Assembly (NCBI RefSeq): GCF_029543085.1 | Contig: NZ_CP119967.1 | Span: 3,312,501-3,376,500, forward strand | Direction of reading: 5' to 3' | Source: Pseudomonas sp. A34-9 | GTDB taxonomy: Bacteria; Pseudomonadota; Gammaproteobacteria; Pseudomonadales; Pseudomonadaceae | Length of the DNA stretch: 64,000 bases | Shown: positions 40,898 through 49,290 of the stretch, in pieces | Numbering within the stretch: the first letter of the stretch is position 1 | How the letters are laid out: each line of letters opens with the position of its first letter | Position numbers and translations under genes: made by a program | Notes under the pieces: model-generated | What the model saw: the letters and a program-made list of their open reading frames with translations, nothing else | The model's database searches: none | What the model was told of the DNA's origin: nothing

Positions 40898-41647
40898 ATG
40901 CTCAAGTTCAATGCTCATCTCGGCTTCCAATTCAATGAATTGCCTTTTCTGCAACGCATCGAAGCCGCTGCAGCCGCCGGTTTCCGGGCGGTGGAGTTCC
41001 CGTCGCCGTATGAATTCGACGCAAGTCTGCTTGCCGACCATTTAGCCCAACACCGTTTGCCGTTGATTCAGTTCGCCGCCCCGGCTGGCGTGACCAAAGG
41101 CATAGCCGCGTTACCGGGCGTGGAAGTGGAGTTTCGCGATGGGTTGCGTCAGGCCGCCCGCTACGCAAAGGCGTTGGCGTGTTCGGACGTCCACATCATG
41201 TCGGGCGTTACCACGCAGAATGACGCTGAGCGCATCTACGCAGGCAACCTGGAGTATGCGGTCAAATACTTCGAAGACCAGGGGCTGCGGCCGCTTATCG
41301 AAGTGATCAGCGCGGAGGCGATGCCGGGCTATTACATGTCTGACTTCAGCAAGGCGCAACAGATTCTGGAAACCTTCCCGAGTGTCGGGCTGATTCTTGA
41401 TCTTTACCATGCCCAGCTTTTGACTGGAGACGCAGCCGCTGTGCTGGCGCGGTTTTATGACAGAACGGTGCATGTGCAAATTGCCGATTGCCCGGGTCGT
41501 CACGAGCCGGGAACGGGGAATATCGACTTTGCTGCGTTGTTCGCGGCGCTGGAGCAACGCGGCTACGCGGGATGGATCGGGTGTGAGTACCGTCCTTCTG
41601 GATCGACCGTTGCGAGTCTTGACTGGATCAAGCAGCTAAGGGCTTAG
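40898..41647 (+). CDS. Hydroxypyruvate isomerase-like TIM-barrel protein
   Basis: A 249-residue AP-endonuclease-2 superfamily sugar isomerase of the Hyi/OtnI type. Features are MLKFNAHLGFQFNELPFLQRI, EFPSPYEF, the metal-ligand region PLIEVISAEAMPGYYMSDF (Glu about 139), LILDLYHAQL (Asp and His), VHVQIADCPGRHEPGTGNIDF and WIGCEYRPSG (C-terminal Glu). It would interconvert hydroxypyruvate and tartronate semialdehyde or isomerise a short-chain keto-sugar acid. It is co-transcribed with the racemase-like gene, suggesting a small catabolic pathway under the GntR regulator. Confidence 0.83.
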   Translation: MLKFNAHLGFQFNELPFLQRIEAAAAAGFRAVEFPSPYEFDASLLADHLAQHRLPLIQFAAPAGVTKGIAALPGVEVEFRDGLRQAARYAKALACSDVHIMSGVTTQNDAERIYAGNLEYAVKYFEDQGLRPLIEVISAEAMPGYYMSDFSKAQQILETFPSVGLILDLYHAQLLTGDAAAVLARFYDRTVHVQIADCPGRHEPGTGNIDFAALFAALEQRGYAGWIGCEYRPSGSTVASLDWIKQLRA

Positions 41648-41652
41648 GCTCC

Positions 41653-41842
41653 AGATTCAACTTGGAGGCGCGCCTGCAAATCGCGATCGAGGCCGGTGAA
41701 CTGGCCCGATAGCGATCTATCATCGTTGGCTGTGCTTGTGTCATCGCTGCTGCACAGCCTCTCGATTCGCGCGCGTGCAGGGAAATCCCGAAAAGAACTG
41801 ACGGGGCTGGTGCGCAACGCTGTCAGCGTTATTTGCGCTTGA
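41653..41842 (+). pseudogene. C-terminal remnant of a TetR-family regulator, frameshifted
   Basis: Frame 1 gives RFNLEARLQIAIEAGELA from 41653 until a stop at 41710. From 41708, frame 2 continues DSDLSSLAVLVSSLLHSLSI, then RARAGKSRKELTGLV and RNAVSVICA with a stop at 41840-41842. Joined by one frameshift near 41704-41708, the 62 residues read like the end of a TetR ligand-binding domain (RLxxAIEAGEL, SDLxSLAxLVxSLLHSLSIRARAG). No N-terminal part exists upstream, where the isomerase gene ends. The 3' end overlaps the end of phlI by 14 bp. It is a dead fragment at the left edge of the phl locus. Confidence 0.72.
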
Positions 41843-42767
41843 GCAAATTCGGGGCGTTGCAGCGCTGATGCAGTCGCGTCGCCCGCGGGGGCAGACCCGC
41901 TCCAAGCGTGCGTTTATCAAGCGGGCACAGATGCAACAACTCTTCTTCGACGATGCGATTGCTCAGGCCCAACTCCAGTTCCGGGCAATCGAGATCGAGC
42001 CAGTCACCGTGTTGCAGCGGCGGTTCGCTGTCAGGATGGCCCAGGCCATGAAACACGTAGTGGACCATGCCTGGCTGCAGGAACTGTTCGTGTTGTTCGA
42101 GGAATGCTTGGGTGTATTTGCGCAGTGAGTGCCATTCCTTCAGATCGATATCGTATTCGCGATAGGAGATTTGCCTGTCCTGACGCTCGATACGAGCGTT
42201 GATCGACAATCGACACTGCAACTCTCCAAGAATCATTGCCGGAGCCAGTGCGCATTCGCGAAGGCACGCTTGGTTGGCGTCCGGCGAGTCGAGGTTGCCG
42301 AGCAGTGGATCGTGCACTTCGTTACCGATGGTGAATCCGACAAAGTGCAGTTTGCCGAAGGAGTCGACCATATAAATGCAGACGATTCCCGGTTCACTGG
42401 CAATGCTCAGCGCCTGATAAGGGATGTTGAGCGCCTCGCCCTGCGTTTTGAGCAAACTGCCATTGCCTTTGTAACTCCACGCCTGCTTTTTCGACATCGT
42501 CAGGTTGACCGTGCTGACCTGGACGAGCAAATTATTGCCGGGTTTGAGTGGTGGCTGCAGGTCGATGTTCTGGGTGCTGTCACTGGCGGGCAGACGCTTG
42601 AGATGCTCGGCCCAGCCGCGATGCCAGCGACTGCAATACTGCAATGTTTCATACAGCCCGCCCTGTTCGGGAAACATGCGCAGGCTCTGGCCTGTCTGGA
42701 AGTCGAACACACCGATGCCTCGGTGTTCATGTTGGCAAAGGTCGAGCAACATCAAATAATATCCCAT
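41829..42767 (-). CDS. phlI: phl-cluster protein PhlI, FAH-superfamily-like
   Basis: A 312-residue protein directly after phlE (5-bp gap, same strand), in the position of the gene called phlI in other DAPG producers, where its function is undefined. The central part, EPGIVCIYMVDSFGKLHFVGFTIGNEVHD, then ACLRECALAPAMILG, resembles the fumarylacetoacetase/GguC fold (EPEIxxxYxI, VGFxLGNExSDH, CSFGPEL). One acidic metal ligand is kept and a neighbouring one seems replaced by Gly. FAH enzymes hydrolyse C-C bonds of acyl-diketones, so a role in turning over acylphloroglucinols is possible (inference). The gene symbol rests on synteny. Confidence 0.72.
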   Translation of the reverse strand: MGYYLMLLDLCQHEHRGIGVFDFQTGQSLRMFPEQGGLYETLQYCSRWHRGWAEHLKRLPASDSTQNIDLQPPLKPGNNLLVQVSTVNLTMSKKQAWSYKGNGSLLKTQGEALNIPYQALSIASEPGIVCIYMVDSFGKLHFVGFTIGNEVHDPLLGNLDSPDANQACLRECALAPAMILGELQCRLSINARIERQDRQISYREYDIDLKEWHSLRKYTQAFLEQHEQFLQPGMVHYVFHGLGHPDSEPPLQHGDWLDLDCPELELGLSNRIVEEELLHLCPLDKRTLGAGLPPRATRLHQRCNAPNLLKRK

Positions 42768-42772
42768 GATCT

Positions 42773-44044
42773 CTAATCCTTGAGGGGTAGGCTGATCGGC
42801 AACGCGTTCGCGGCTGGCAGGGCAGGGAGGGATTGCAGATTGTCGCGCAGACCCAGCGACAACAGCAGGCCGCCGATGCTCCCGGCCAGTGCGACGTACA
42901 AAATCGATGGCAGGCCGAAATGCATCGCGGCGTAACCGGCGACGGCGGGTGACACGCCACCGCCAAGAATTTCGCCGAACCCGACGACAATGCCGGTGGC
43001 AGTGGGAAGCAGTGCAGGTGGCACCGACTCGCTGGTCAACGGCCCGACGGTCATGCAGATCAGGCTGAAGTTGAAGAAAGACAAAAGGAACAGCAGCAGA
43101 AATAACAACCCGGTAATGGCCGGGCTGATGATTAACAGCCCCACCAACGTTGCGCTGGTCATGAAGGAAACAATGACCACCGGTTTGCGTCCCAGTCGGT
43201 CCGACATTGCCGGAATGATCAACTGACCGATAAAACCGCCAACACCAAGGGCGGATATCACGACGGCCATCGACAGCGTTTCAAGGTGCATGTAGTCCGT
43301 GAGGTAACTGGGCAACATGGCACACAGGACGAACTGGCAAGTAAGAATGCAAAACATGATCAGGATGTTCAGGCTGACATTGCCGCTTTTGAACGCACTC
43401 AACCAGTTCGCCCAACCCCTGCCTGAAGCTGGTTGCTGATGTGCCGGCAGGGGCGCGGGTGTATAGATTTTCCACAAATAGCCGGCCAGCAGTAGACCGG
43501 GCAACGAGATAATCGCGAAAACCATGCGCCACGAGTCGAATAGCTCCAACAGACTGGCAGCCAGCAATGGCCCCAGGCACAGTCCGAGAATCGGGAATAA
43601 CGCCTGTTGGAAACCCAGATTCTGTCCGCGGCGCTGCGGATGCGAAACCTCATCGGTGACGATGATACTGGTCGGTGTGAACGCGCCTTCGCAGAGCCCC
43701 ATCAGCCCGCGGATGACGACCAGCCCGAAAAGTCCTCCGGCCAGAGCCGACATCCCCGAGAGCAGCGACAGCACTGCAATTGAAAGGACCAGTGCGTTCT
43801 TGCGACCCAATCGATCAATCACGTAGCCCGCGCCCAGGGCTGAAAAGCCCCAGGCGAAGGCCAGTGCTGCCGACAGCATGCCGAGGTCCTGATAATCCAG
43901 CTGCAAGTCACGCATGATCACGGGAAACAGCGGCAGAATGATAAAGCGATCAAGCCCGACGAGGCCGAAACTCAAGGACAGCAGCAAAACCATCCGTTGT
44001 TCATATTGCCGCTTGGGCGGCGTAGCGAGATTGTCTCTGATCAT
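42773..44044 (-). CDS. phlE: PhlE, MFS exporter of the DAPG cluster
   Basis: A 423-residue major facilitator with 12 membrane segments. It carries the family loop motif DRLGRKNALVLS between segments 2 and 3 and DRLGRKPVVIVS between 8 and 9. In DAPG producers PhlE follows phlD and is linked to export of DAPG or its intermediates and to tolerance. The start at 44044 has GGAGGA at the right spacing. A hairpin lies between phlD and phlE, so phlE may depend on read-through or its own promoter. Confidence 0.93.
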   Translation of the reverse strand: MIRDNLATPPKRQYEQRMVLLLSLSFGLVGLDRFIILPLFPVIMRDLQLDYQDLGMLSAALAFAWGFSALGAGYVIDRLGRKNALVLSIAVLSLLSGMSALAGGLFGLVVIRGLMGLCEGAFTPTSIIVTDEVSHPQRRGQNLGFQQALFPILGLCLGPLLAASLLELFDSWRMVFAIISLPGLLLAGYLWKIYTPAPLPAHQQPASGRGWANWLSAFKSGNVSLNILIMFCILTCQFVLCAMLPSYLTDYMHLETLSMAVVISALGVGGFIGQLIIPAMSDRLGRKPVVIVSFMTSATLVGLLIISPAITGLLFLLLFLLSFFNFSLICMTVGPLTSESVPPALLPTATGIVVGFGEILGGGVSPAVAGYAAMHFGLPSILYVALAGSIGGLLLSLGLRDNLQSLPALPAANALPISLPLKD

Positions 44045-44105
44045 CGTTCATCCTCCATGTGAAACCATTAATCAGGTGCAATGAAGGGTTTCTGAAAGAG
44101 GCCGA

Positions 44106-44139
44106 GAAACCTTGGCGTCATACAGACCACCAAGGTTTC
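44106..44139 (-). terminator. Perfect hairpin between phlD and phlE
   Basis: GAAACCTTGG (44106-44115) pairs perfectly with CCAAGGTTTC (44130-44139) over a 14-base loop. On the minus strand it lies 37 bp past the phlD stop and ends in GTTTCTCGG, with only a short U stretch. It is likely a partial terminator separating phlACBD from phlE-phlI. Confidence 0.65.
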
Positions 44140-44176
44140 TTGCAGACTCAAACGTAGCCCCGGCAAAACGTGGGAA

Positions 44177-45226
44177 TCAGGCTACCCATTCACCCACGGC
44201 CATTTCGGCGGTGAAGCCTGGGCCGAAAGCTGCCAGCATACCGACATCGCCGGAGTTAAGACCCGACTCAAACTGCCGCTTGAGCACGTCGAAAACCACA
44301 ACGCTGGCAATGTTGCCGGCTTCGGCGAGGCTGTTGCGCGACTGCGAAACCCGGTTCGAGGCAAGGTCCAGTTGCAGGACCAATTCGTCAAGAATCTTGC
44401 GGCCGCCAGTGTGGAAGATGAAGAAGTCGTTCTGCGCACAGTTCTGTTCAAGAGTGTCGTAGTTGAGTTTCTCCATAATCGGCGCGACATCTTTAATAGA
44501 GTTCATGACGGCTTTGTCCAGCGTGAAGTGGAAGCCGGTGTCCTTTACATCGTATTTAATGTAGTGCTCGCTCTTCGGCAGGAAGAAAGAGTTGGTGGAA
44601 CGGATTTTGAACCCTGACGCTTGATCATCAGCGCGCAATACGCAGGCAGAAACAGCATCGCCAAAAAGTGCAGCGGAAATGAACGCATGCAACTTGGTAT
44701 CGTCAGGCTGATAACACAGCGACGAGAACTCCAGCGAGACAATCAACACATGATTACGCGAATCCAGTTTGGCGAAGTCATTCGCCCGGTTAATTGCTGC
44801 GGCACCGGCGACGCAACCGAGCTGGGCGATCGGCAACTGCACGGTAGACGTCGGCAGGTCCAGATCGTTGATCAGGTGCGCGGTGAGCGATGGCATCATG
44901 AAGCCGGTGCACGAGGTGACCACCACCATACGGATGTCATTGGTCGTTAAGCCAGCGTTTTCAATGGCTTGGCGGGCAGCGGCGGAAGACATCAGGCGGG
45001 CTTCACGCTCATAGACGATGCTGCGATGAGTGAAGCCGGTGTGCACCGCCAGTTCGTCGATCGGCAGGATCAAATGCCGTTCGTTGACTTCGGTATTCTG
45101 GATCATACGCTTGGCCAGGGCCATGCGCGGATGGTCGGCGTGCAGGCTCTCCAGATGTTCAATCATCTGTTGCTGAGTGATCTTGTTTTTCGGGAACATT
45201 ACGTGCGGGAGACAAAGAGTCGACAT
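44177..45226 (-). CDS. phlD: PhlD, type III polyketide synthase making phloroglucinol
   Basis: A 349-residue chalcone-synthase-like enzyme that condenses three malonyl-CoA into phloroglucinol, the committed step of DAPG synthesis. The catalytic triad is visible: Cys about 138 in AQLGCVAGA, His about 272 in FIFHTGGRK and Asn about 305 in AEAGNIAS. The start [13 protein letters not shown] at 45226 gives the known PhlD length and has GAGGACTC upstream; a GTG-type extension of 9 codons is not supported. It is the last gene of the phlACBD operon. Confidence 0.97.
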   Translation of the reverse strand: MSTLCLPHVMFPKNKITQQQMIEHLESLHADHPRMALAKRMIQNTEVNERHLILPIDELAVHTGFTHRSIVYEREARLMSSAAARQAIENAGLTTNDIRMVVVTSCTGFMMPSLTAHLINDLDLPTSTVQLPIAQLGCVAGAAAINRANDFAKLDSRNHVLIVSLEFSSLCYQPDDTKLHAFISAALFGDAVSACVLRADDQASGFKIRSTNSFFLPKSEHYIKYDVKDTGFHFTLDKAVMNSIKDVAPIMEKLNYDTLEQNCAQNDFFIFHTGGRKILDELVLQLDLASNRVSQSRNSLAEAGNIASVVVFDVLKRQFESGLNSGDVGMLAAFGPGFTAEMAVGEWVA

Positions 45227-45385
45227 GATGAGTCCTCGGCCATATAAAGCCAATAAATAGTTTTTGGGATAATTCCCGTTTTAAAACAACGGCAGTTCGC
45301 TATCCCTTGAGGAACAAGGGTTAAAAGCTTTTGGCGAGTAAGTTCTTTTTATAAGCAGCGCAATCTTGTTTTAATATTCAACGGC

Positions 45386-45408
45386 CGAGCGTCAGAATCT
45401 AACGCTCG
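45386..45408. other. Stem-loop in the phlB-phlD gap
   Basis: The 192-bp gap between phlB and phlD is AT-rich and contains CGAGCGT (45386-45392) paired with ACGCTCG (45402-45408) over a 9-base loop. A U-rich tail follows only in plus orientation (CGCTTTTATTT), so it should not stop the phl mRNA; it may protect or process the transcript between the two genes. Confidence 0.5.
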
Positions 45409-45418
45409 ACGCTTTTAT

Positions 45419-45859
45419 TTATACGTCCAATACAAACTTGTAGGCGTATTGCCAGGCCAGATTGCTTTCGCGCACATGTTTGCGTACGACCATGCGTACC
45501 GGCGCGCCGGTTTTCAGTTGTTCCGGATGAGTGACGTCAACGATTTCCGACGCGATCACCAAGCCATCGTCCAGACGAACCATCGCCATGCAGCGAGGCA
45601 CTGTTTCGCCGTAGCCCATGGCGGCAAGGATCGGATTCTCGGCGTGAGCCATGACTTCGATCTTGCCGTTGCGAGCGCAGCGGTACGGTTTTACGCTGAG
45701 CGAATTGCAAGCGCCACAAACTGTACGACGTGGGAAAAAGATTTCCTTGCAGTCTTCGCATTGACTGCCTTCCAGACGATATTTGCCGCCGTGTTCTCGC
45801 CATTCGCGAAGCATGCTGGCAGTGGTCATCCGATGAATCTGTTCGGGGTACATAGACAT
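45419..45859 (-). CDS. phlB: PhlB, zinc-ribbon/OB-fold subunit of the DAPG acetyltransferase
   Basis: A 146-residue DUF35-type protein. The zinc ribbon has cysteine pairs CEDC (34 and 37) and CGAC (48 and 51), followed by an OB-fold (about 60-140). In the PhlACB complex it is the small scaffold subunit. The complex moves an acetyl group between monoacetylphloroglucinol units, giving DAPG and phloroglucinol. It starts 12 bp after phlC. Confidence 0.97.
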   Translation of the reverse strand: MSMYPEQIHRMTTASMLREWREHGGKYRLEGSQCEDCKEIFFPRRTVCGACNSLSVKPYRCARNGKIEVMAHAENPILAAMGYGETVPRCMAMVRLDDGLVIASEIVDVTHPEQLKTGAPVRMVVRKHVRESNLAWQYAYKFVLDV

Positions 45860-45870
45860 GGTCCGGCTCC

Positions 45871-47067
45871 TTAGTCGTTGGAAAGAACGATCACTGAGTT
45901 GTGGGCGGCATAACCTCCCAGGTTTTGCGACACGCCGATGCGCGCGCCCTTGACCTGGTTGTCGGATTCACCGCGCAACTGACGGAACAGTTCGGTGATG
46001 TGCAGAATGCCGTCACAACCGGACGCGTGACCGCGCCCAATGTTGCCGCCGTCGGTGTTCAATGGCAGCGGACCGTCAATGCCGATGCCGCCTTCCAGGA
46101 CAAAATCACCGGCCTGACCCTGCTTGCAGACACCCATCGATTCCATCTGGATCAGACCCGCGCCGAGCAAGTCGTAGACCTGCGCGACATCGATATCCTT
46201 TGCGGTGATTCCGGCCTTTTTATAGGCGATTTCAGCGCAAGCGATGGAGTTGGCCGACACGGCCATGCCGACATTTTTTGGCAGGCCCGGGTGATGCAGG
46301 GTCGGGTTGTGAAAACGCGTGCCGAAGTAATGGGAAACGCCTGTATAGGCACATCCGCGAACGAATACTGGTTTGTCCGTGTATTTGTGAGCCAGGTGTT
46401 CGGCGACCAGAATCGCGCAGCCGCTCGCTTCGCCCCAAGCCAGCATCGAGCCAAAGGCTTCGCTGTTTTTCAGGGTATCGATAGATGGAATCGCATGGCC
46501 GAAGCGCGTGGCATTCGGGGTGTTGTGCGCATAAATACGCATCTGCCGGCCAAAGGTCGCCAACACATCAGCTTCACGCCCTGCATAACCGAACTTTTCA
46601 AAATATTCCGCCGTCGCCAGGGCAAAAGCGTCGGTGTGGGAAATACCCAGGAAGTAGTCGTACTCACATTCGGTACTGGAGCCGATGTATTCGGCATAGT
46701 TGAAATGGTCGGTCATCTTCTCGAAGCCGCCGACCAGAACAATATCGTATTCCCCGGAGGCAATCATTTGATGGCCCATCTGGAACGACACGGAACTGCT
46801 CGTGCAGTTGGCGGTGCTCATGAACGTCGGCGCCGGGCTGATGCCCAAAGTATCGGAGATGGTCGGGCCGAGACCGCCATATTCCGAAATGCCCTCGCCG
46901 TGATAACCGTAGGCCACACCCTGGATTTCCCGAGGATGCATCCTGGCGTCCTTAATAGCTTTATAAGCCGACTCGACGATCATTTCCTTGAACGTCTGCC
47001 GGACCCTGGAACTTCCCGGTTTCGGCGTATAGGCGGCCGAAACGATTGCAACACGACGTGCGCACAT
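45871..47067 (-). CDS. phlC: PhlC, thiolase-fold subunit of the DAPG acetyltransferase
   Basis: A 398-residue SCP-x/thiolase-like protein carrying the active site of the PhlACB acyltransferase. The key cysteine is Cys88 in STANCTSSS, with a His in GISHTDAF near 144 and a GHASGCDG glycine loop near 350. The start MCARRV at 47067 has AAGGAG seven bases upstream; the ATG two codons earlier is too close to the ribosome site. Lying between phlA and phlB, it is part of the single phlACBD operon. Confidence 0.97.
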   Translation of the reverse strand: MCARRVAIVSAAYTPKPGSSRVRQTFKEMIVESAYKAIKDARMHPREIQGVAYGYHGEGISEYGGLGPTISDTLGISPAPTFMSTANCTSSSVSFQMGHQMIASGEYDIVLVGGFEKMTDHFNYAEYIGSSTECEYDYFLGISHTDAFALATAEYFEKFGYAGREADVLATFGRQMRIYAHNTPNATRFGHAIPSIDTLKNSEAFGSMLAWGEASGCAILVAEHLAHKYTDKPVFVRGCAYTGVSHYFGTRFHNPTLHHPGLPKNVGMAVSANSIACAEIAYKKAGITAKDIDVAQVYDLLGAGLIQMESMGVCKQGQAGDFVLEGGIGIDGPLPLNTDGGNIGRGHASGCDGILHITELFRQLRGESDNQVKGARIGVSQNLGGYAAHNSVIVLSND

Positions 47068-47096
47068 GTACATGCTCCTTGCGTAGACAGGCGAAA

Positions 47097-48185
47097 TCAG
47101 AGATAGGCGGTGAGGGCGTAGTCAGCTCGCAAATACTTGAACTCGTATTTGATGGACGTGCCGTAATCTACGTACAGCTTGTTTTCGAGCGATTCGCGCA
47201 GTGGATTGTTGCGCTTTTGGTAGGCCTCGATGGCAGGGGTAACCGTCAGGGCGATTGCGTCGCTGCCGGCACCGAAACCGTAAGACACCAGCAGGATTTT
47301 TTGACCGGGACGCGCCTGGTCGAGCACGTTAATCAAACCGAGCAGCGGGCTGGCAGCACCGGTGTCACCAACGCTGCTCGCGTAGATGCCGGGCTCAACC
47401 TGTTTCGGATTGAATCCCAGATGCTTGGCGAGTGAGTAGGGCGTGGACACCAGATTCTGCTGGAACACGACATAATCGTAGTCCTGCGGGCAGGTGCGCA
47501 ATTTGGCCATTAAGCCTTCCGCCGCCCGGCGAGTCTGGTCTTCCAGGCCGATGCTGTTTTTGTCCGAGCCAAGCCCCATCCCGGAGCGAATATAACGATC
47601 ACCTTGCGGGCGAATGTTGTCGGCGACATCGGCTGCACAAGAGAAATTGCCATCGAACTCTGCGATGACATTCTCTGTGCCCACCAATAAAGCTGCCGCA
47701 CCGGCACCCGCATAGGATTCGGTCAGATCACCTGGGGCGGTGTTGCGATTGATCGTGTCGGCGCCGATTGCAAGGGCGCTGCCGGTCATGCCGGAAGCGA
47801 CCAGTGCCTGGCAAATCTGCAGCGCAGAAGTGCCGGATTTGCCCGCGAACTGGACGTCGGCGCAATAGGCGTCATAGCCGGAACCGAGCATTTCCAGGAT
47901 GACAGAGGCCGAGGCGCGGGAGTCATAGGGGTTGGTGCAAGTGCCCAGATACAAAGCCTCGACGCTACTGCCGGGGGCCATATCCAGTGCACGCTGGGCG
48001 GCCAATACACCGAGAGTGATCACATCTTCATCAGGTTGAAGAACGGCTCTTTCGACCACCCCCAACTGGTTTTGCACGAGATGGAGATCGGTGTTCTTCC
48101 AGACGTTAATCACTTCTTCGACTTTCAAGCGACAAACGGGAACGCCAGTGCCGTAACTCACTATTCCTGCTTTTTTCACGTTCAT
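47097..48185 (-). CDS. phlA: PhlA, KAS III/HMG-CoA synthase-like subunit of the DAPG acetyltransferase
   Basis: A 362-residue ketoacyl-synthase III-like protein and first gene of phlACBD. Where the family has its nucleophilic cysteine (DxxxAC), this protein reads [13 protein letters not shown], with Gly about 115 in that place. PhlA is therefore probably structural in the PhlACB complex, PhlC supplying the active cysteine. The ATG at 48185 follows AAAAGGAAA directly; the 40-codon upstream extension is leader. GGA motifs at the ribosome site and just upstream (AATGGAAT) are plausible RsmA/E targets for Gac/Rsm control (known for DAPG genes, inferred here). Confidence 0.97.
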   Translation of the reverse strand: MNVKKAGIVSYGTGVPVCRLKVEEVINVWKNTDLHLVQNQLGVVERAVLQPDEDVITLGVLAAQRALDMAPGSSVEALYLGTCTNPYDSRASASVILEMLGSGYDAYCADVQFAGKSGTSALQICQALVASGMTGSALAIGADTINRNTAPGDLTESYAGAGAAALLVGTENVIAEFDGNFSCAADVADNIRPQGDRYIRSGMGLGSDKNSIGLEDQTRRAAEGLMAKLRTCPQDYDYVVFQQNLVSTPYSLAKHLGFNPKQVEPGIYASSVGDTGAASPLLGLINVLDQARPGQKILLVSYGFGAGSDAIALTVTPAIEAYQKRNNPLRESLENKLYVDYGTSIKYEFKYLRADYALTAYL

Positions 48186-48232
48186 TTTCCTTTTGATTCC
48201 ATTCGCTGTCAGAAAACAAGGGTGTTGCGTCG

Positions 48233-48254
48233 CCGTATATCGTGAAACATACGG
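48233..48254 (-). promoter_or_regulatory. Inverted repeat in the phlA leader
   Basis: CCGTAT (48233-48238) faces ATACGG (48249-48254) with a 10-bp spacer, 48-69 bp upstream of the phlA start. The half-sites CCGTAT/ATACGG are close to those of the phO operator further up (GATACG/CGTATC). It could be an auxiliary PhlF site or an mRNA hairpin in the leader. Confidence 0.45.
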
Positions 48255-48380
48255 AAAACTATCTTTAAAGCCCCCCATATCGGAGTTTTGTCGTTTAACC
48301 AGCAAAATCAGCCGGTTGGAGTTTCCAGACGGTTACTCAAAAAAGGGCGCCGATACTGCCATTTTGCCTCTCTCACTGCT

Positions 48381-48399
48381 ATGATACGGTACGTATCGT
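48381..48399. promoter_or_regulatory. phO-type PhlF operator
   Basis: ATGATACG-GTA-CGTATCGT is a 19-bp imperfect palindrome (arms match at 7 of 8 positions). It lies in the phlA-phlF gap about 200 bp upstream of the phlA start codon. It matches the known PhlF operator, which has GATACG/CGTATCG arms. PhlF bound here represses phlACBD, and DAPG releases it. Confidence 0.88.
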
Positions 48400-48547
48400 T
48401 TCAGAATTAAAACTGCAGAATCGATAGTGCTAGAGGACGCTTACTTACTCACACATCATGCTCGAGGAGTCGGAAACCCCTAAAGTAACCAGAAAAACCG
48501 GAAGCGAACTGATTGGAGTCAATGTTCAGTGCGTTTACTAAACTCGA

Positions 48548-48568
48548 AACGAAACGGTCCGTTTCGTT
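48548..48568. promoter_or_regulatory. Perfect palindrome upstream of phlF
   Basis: AACGAAACGG and CCGTTTCGTT form a perfect 10-bp inverted repeat around one central T, ending 64 bp before the phlF GTG start. The layout CGAAACG-3 bp-CGTTTCG is that of phO with the half-site base changes GATACG to GAAACG. It is a strong candidate for phlF autoregulation or for another TetR protein such as PhlH. Confidence 0.6.
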
Positions 48569-48632
48569 GCGATTTTCGGAAATCCTATACCTTGCATTGT
48601 ATTTGTCAAGCACCCTGCCTGGAGAATTTACT

Positions 48633-49229
48633 GTGGCTCGTACACCCTCTCGCAGCTCCATCGGATCCCTACGGAATCCCCACACGCACAAGGCGATCAT
48701 CAGTTCGACGATTGAGATCCTCAAGGAATGCGGTTATTCGGGACTCAGTATTGAGTCTGTTGCCCGACGGGCGGGAGCGAGTAAACCGACGATTTATCGT
48801 TGGTGGAGCAACAAGGCTGCATTGATCGCAGAAGTCTACGAGAACGAAAGCGAGCAGGTCAGAAAGCATCCTGATCTCGGCTCATTAAAAGCGGATCTCG
48901 ACTTTTTGCTGCACAATCTCTGGAAAGTCTGGCGTGAAACGATTTGCGGCGAAGCATTTCGCTGCGTCATCGCCGAGGCTCAGTTGGACCCTGTGACATT
49001 GGTTCAGTTAAAGAACCAATTCATGGAGCGCAGAAGGGAAATGCCGAAAAAACTGGTGGAAAATGCCATCAGCCGTGGTGAGTTGCCGAAGGACACCAAT
49101 CGCGAACTTTTGCTGGATATGATCTTTGGATTTTGCTGGTACCGGTTGCTGACCGAGCAGTTGGAGATGGAGCAAGATATCGAGGAATTTACGACTCTTT
49201 TACTAAACGGTATCAGTTCGAAGGGGTGA
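48633..49229 (+). CDS. phlF: PhlF, TetR-family repressor of phlACBD
   Basis: A 198-residue TetR repressor. The helix-turn-helix is at about 25-70 (STIEILKECGYSGLSIESV, then ARRAGASKPTIYRWWSNKAAL), followed by a helical ligand domain with the conserved AFRCVIAEAQLDPVTL. The true start is the GTG at 48633 (MARTPSRSSIGSL), with GGAG 9 bp upstream, agreeing with known PhlF. An ATG in frame at 48513 would wrongly translate the operator region. PhlF represses phlA, and DAPG derepresses. It is divergent from phlA and ends at a strong terminator. Confidence 0.97.
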   Translation: MARTPSRSSIGSLRNPHTHKAIISSTIEILKECGYSGLSIESVARRAGASKPTIYRWWSNKAALIAEVYENESEQVRKHPDLGSLKADLDFLLHNLWKVWRETICGEAFRCVIAEAQLDPVTLVQLKNQFMERRREMPKKLVENAISRGELPKDTNRELLLDMIFGFCWYRLLTEQLEMEQDIEEFTTLLLNGISSKG

Positions 49230-49243
49230 TTCTGCTTTTCGAT

Positions 49244-49284
49244 ATGTTCCCCTTAGCCTTGTCGCTGGGGGGAACATTTTTTTT
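49244..49284 (+). terminator. Rho-independent terminator of phlF
   Basis: ATGTTCCCC (49244-49252) pairs with GGGGAACAT (49269-49277) and is followed by a run of eight T. It lies 14 bp after the phlF stop and 7 bp before the convergent phlG stop, so it ends phlF and probably also affects phlG transcripts. Confidence 0.9.
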
Positions 49285-49290
49285 GCAGGT

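Noticed and set aside
45386..45408. Rho-independent terminator between phlB and phlD
   Set aside because: The U-rich tail is on the wrong strand for the phl transcript, so it was listed only as a stem-loop.
48513..48632. ATG-initiated long form of PhlF
   Set aside because: It would translate the palindrome and promoter; the GTG at 48633 with GGAG gives the known PhlF N-terminus.
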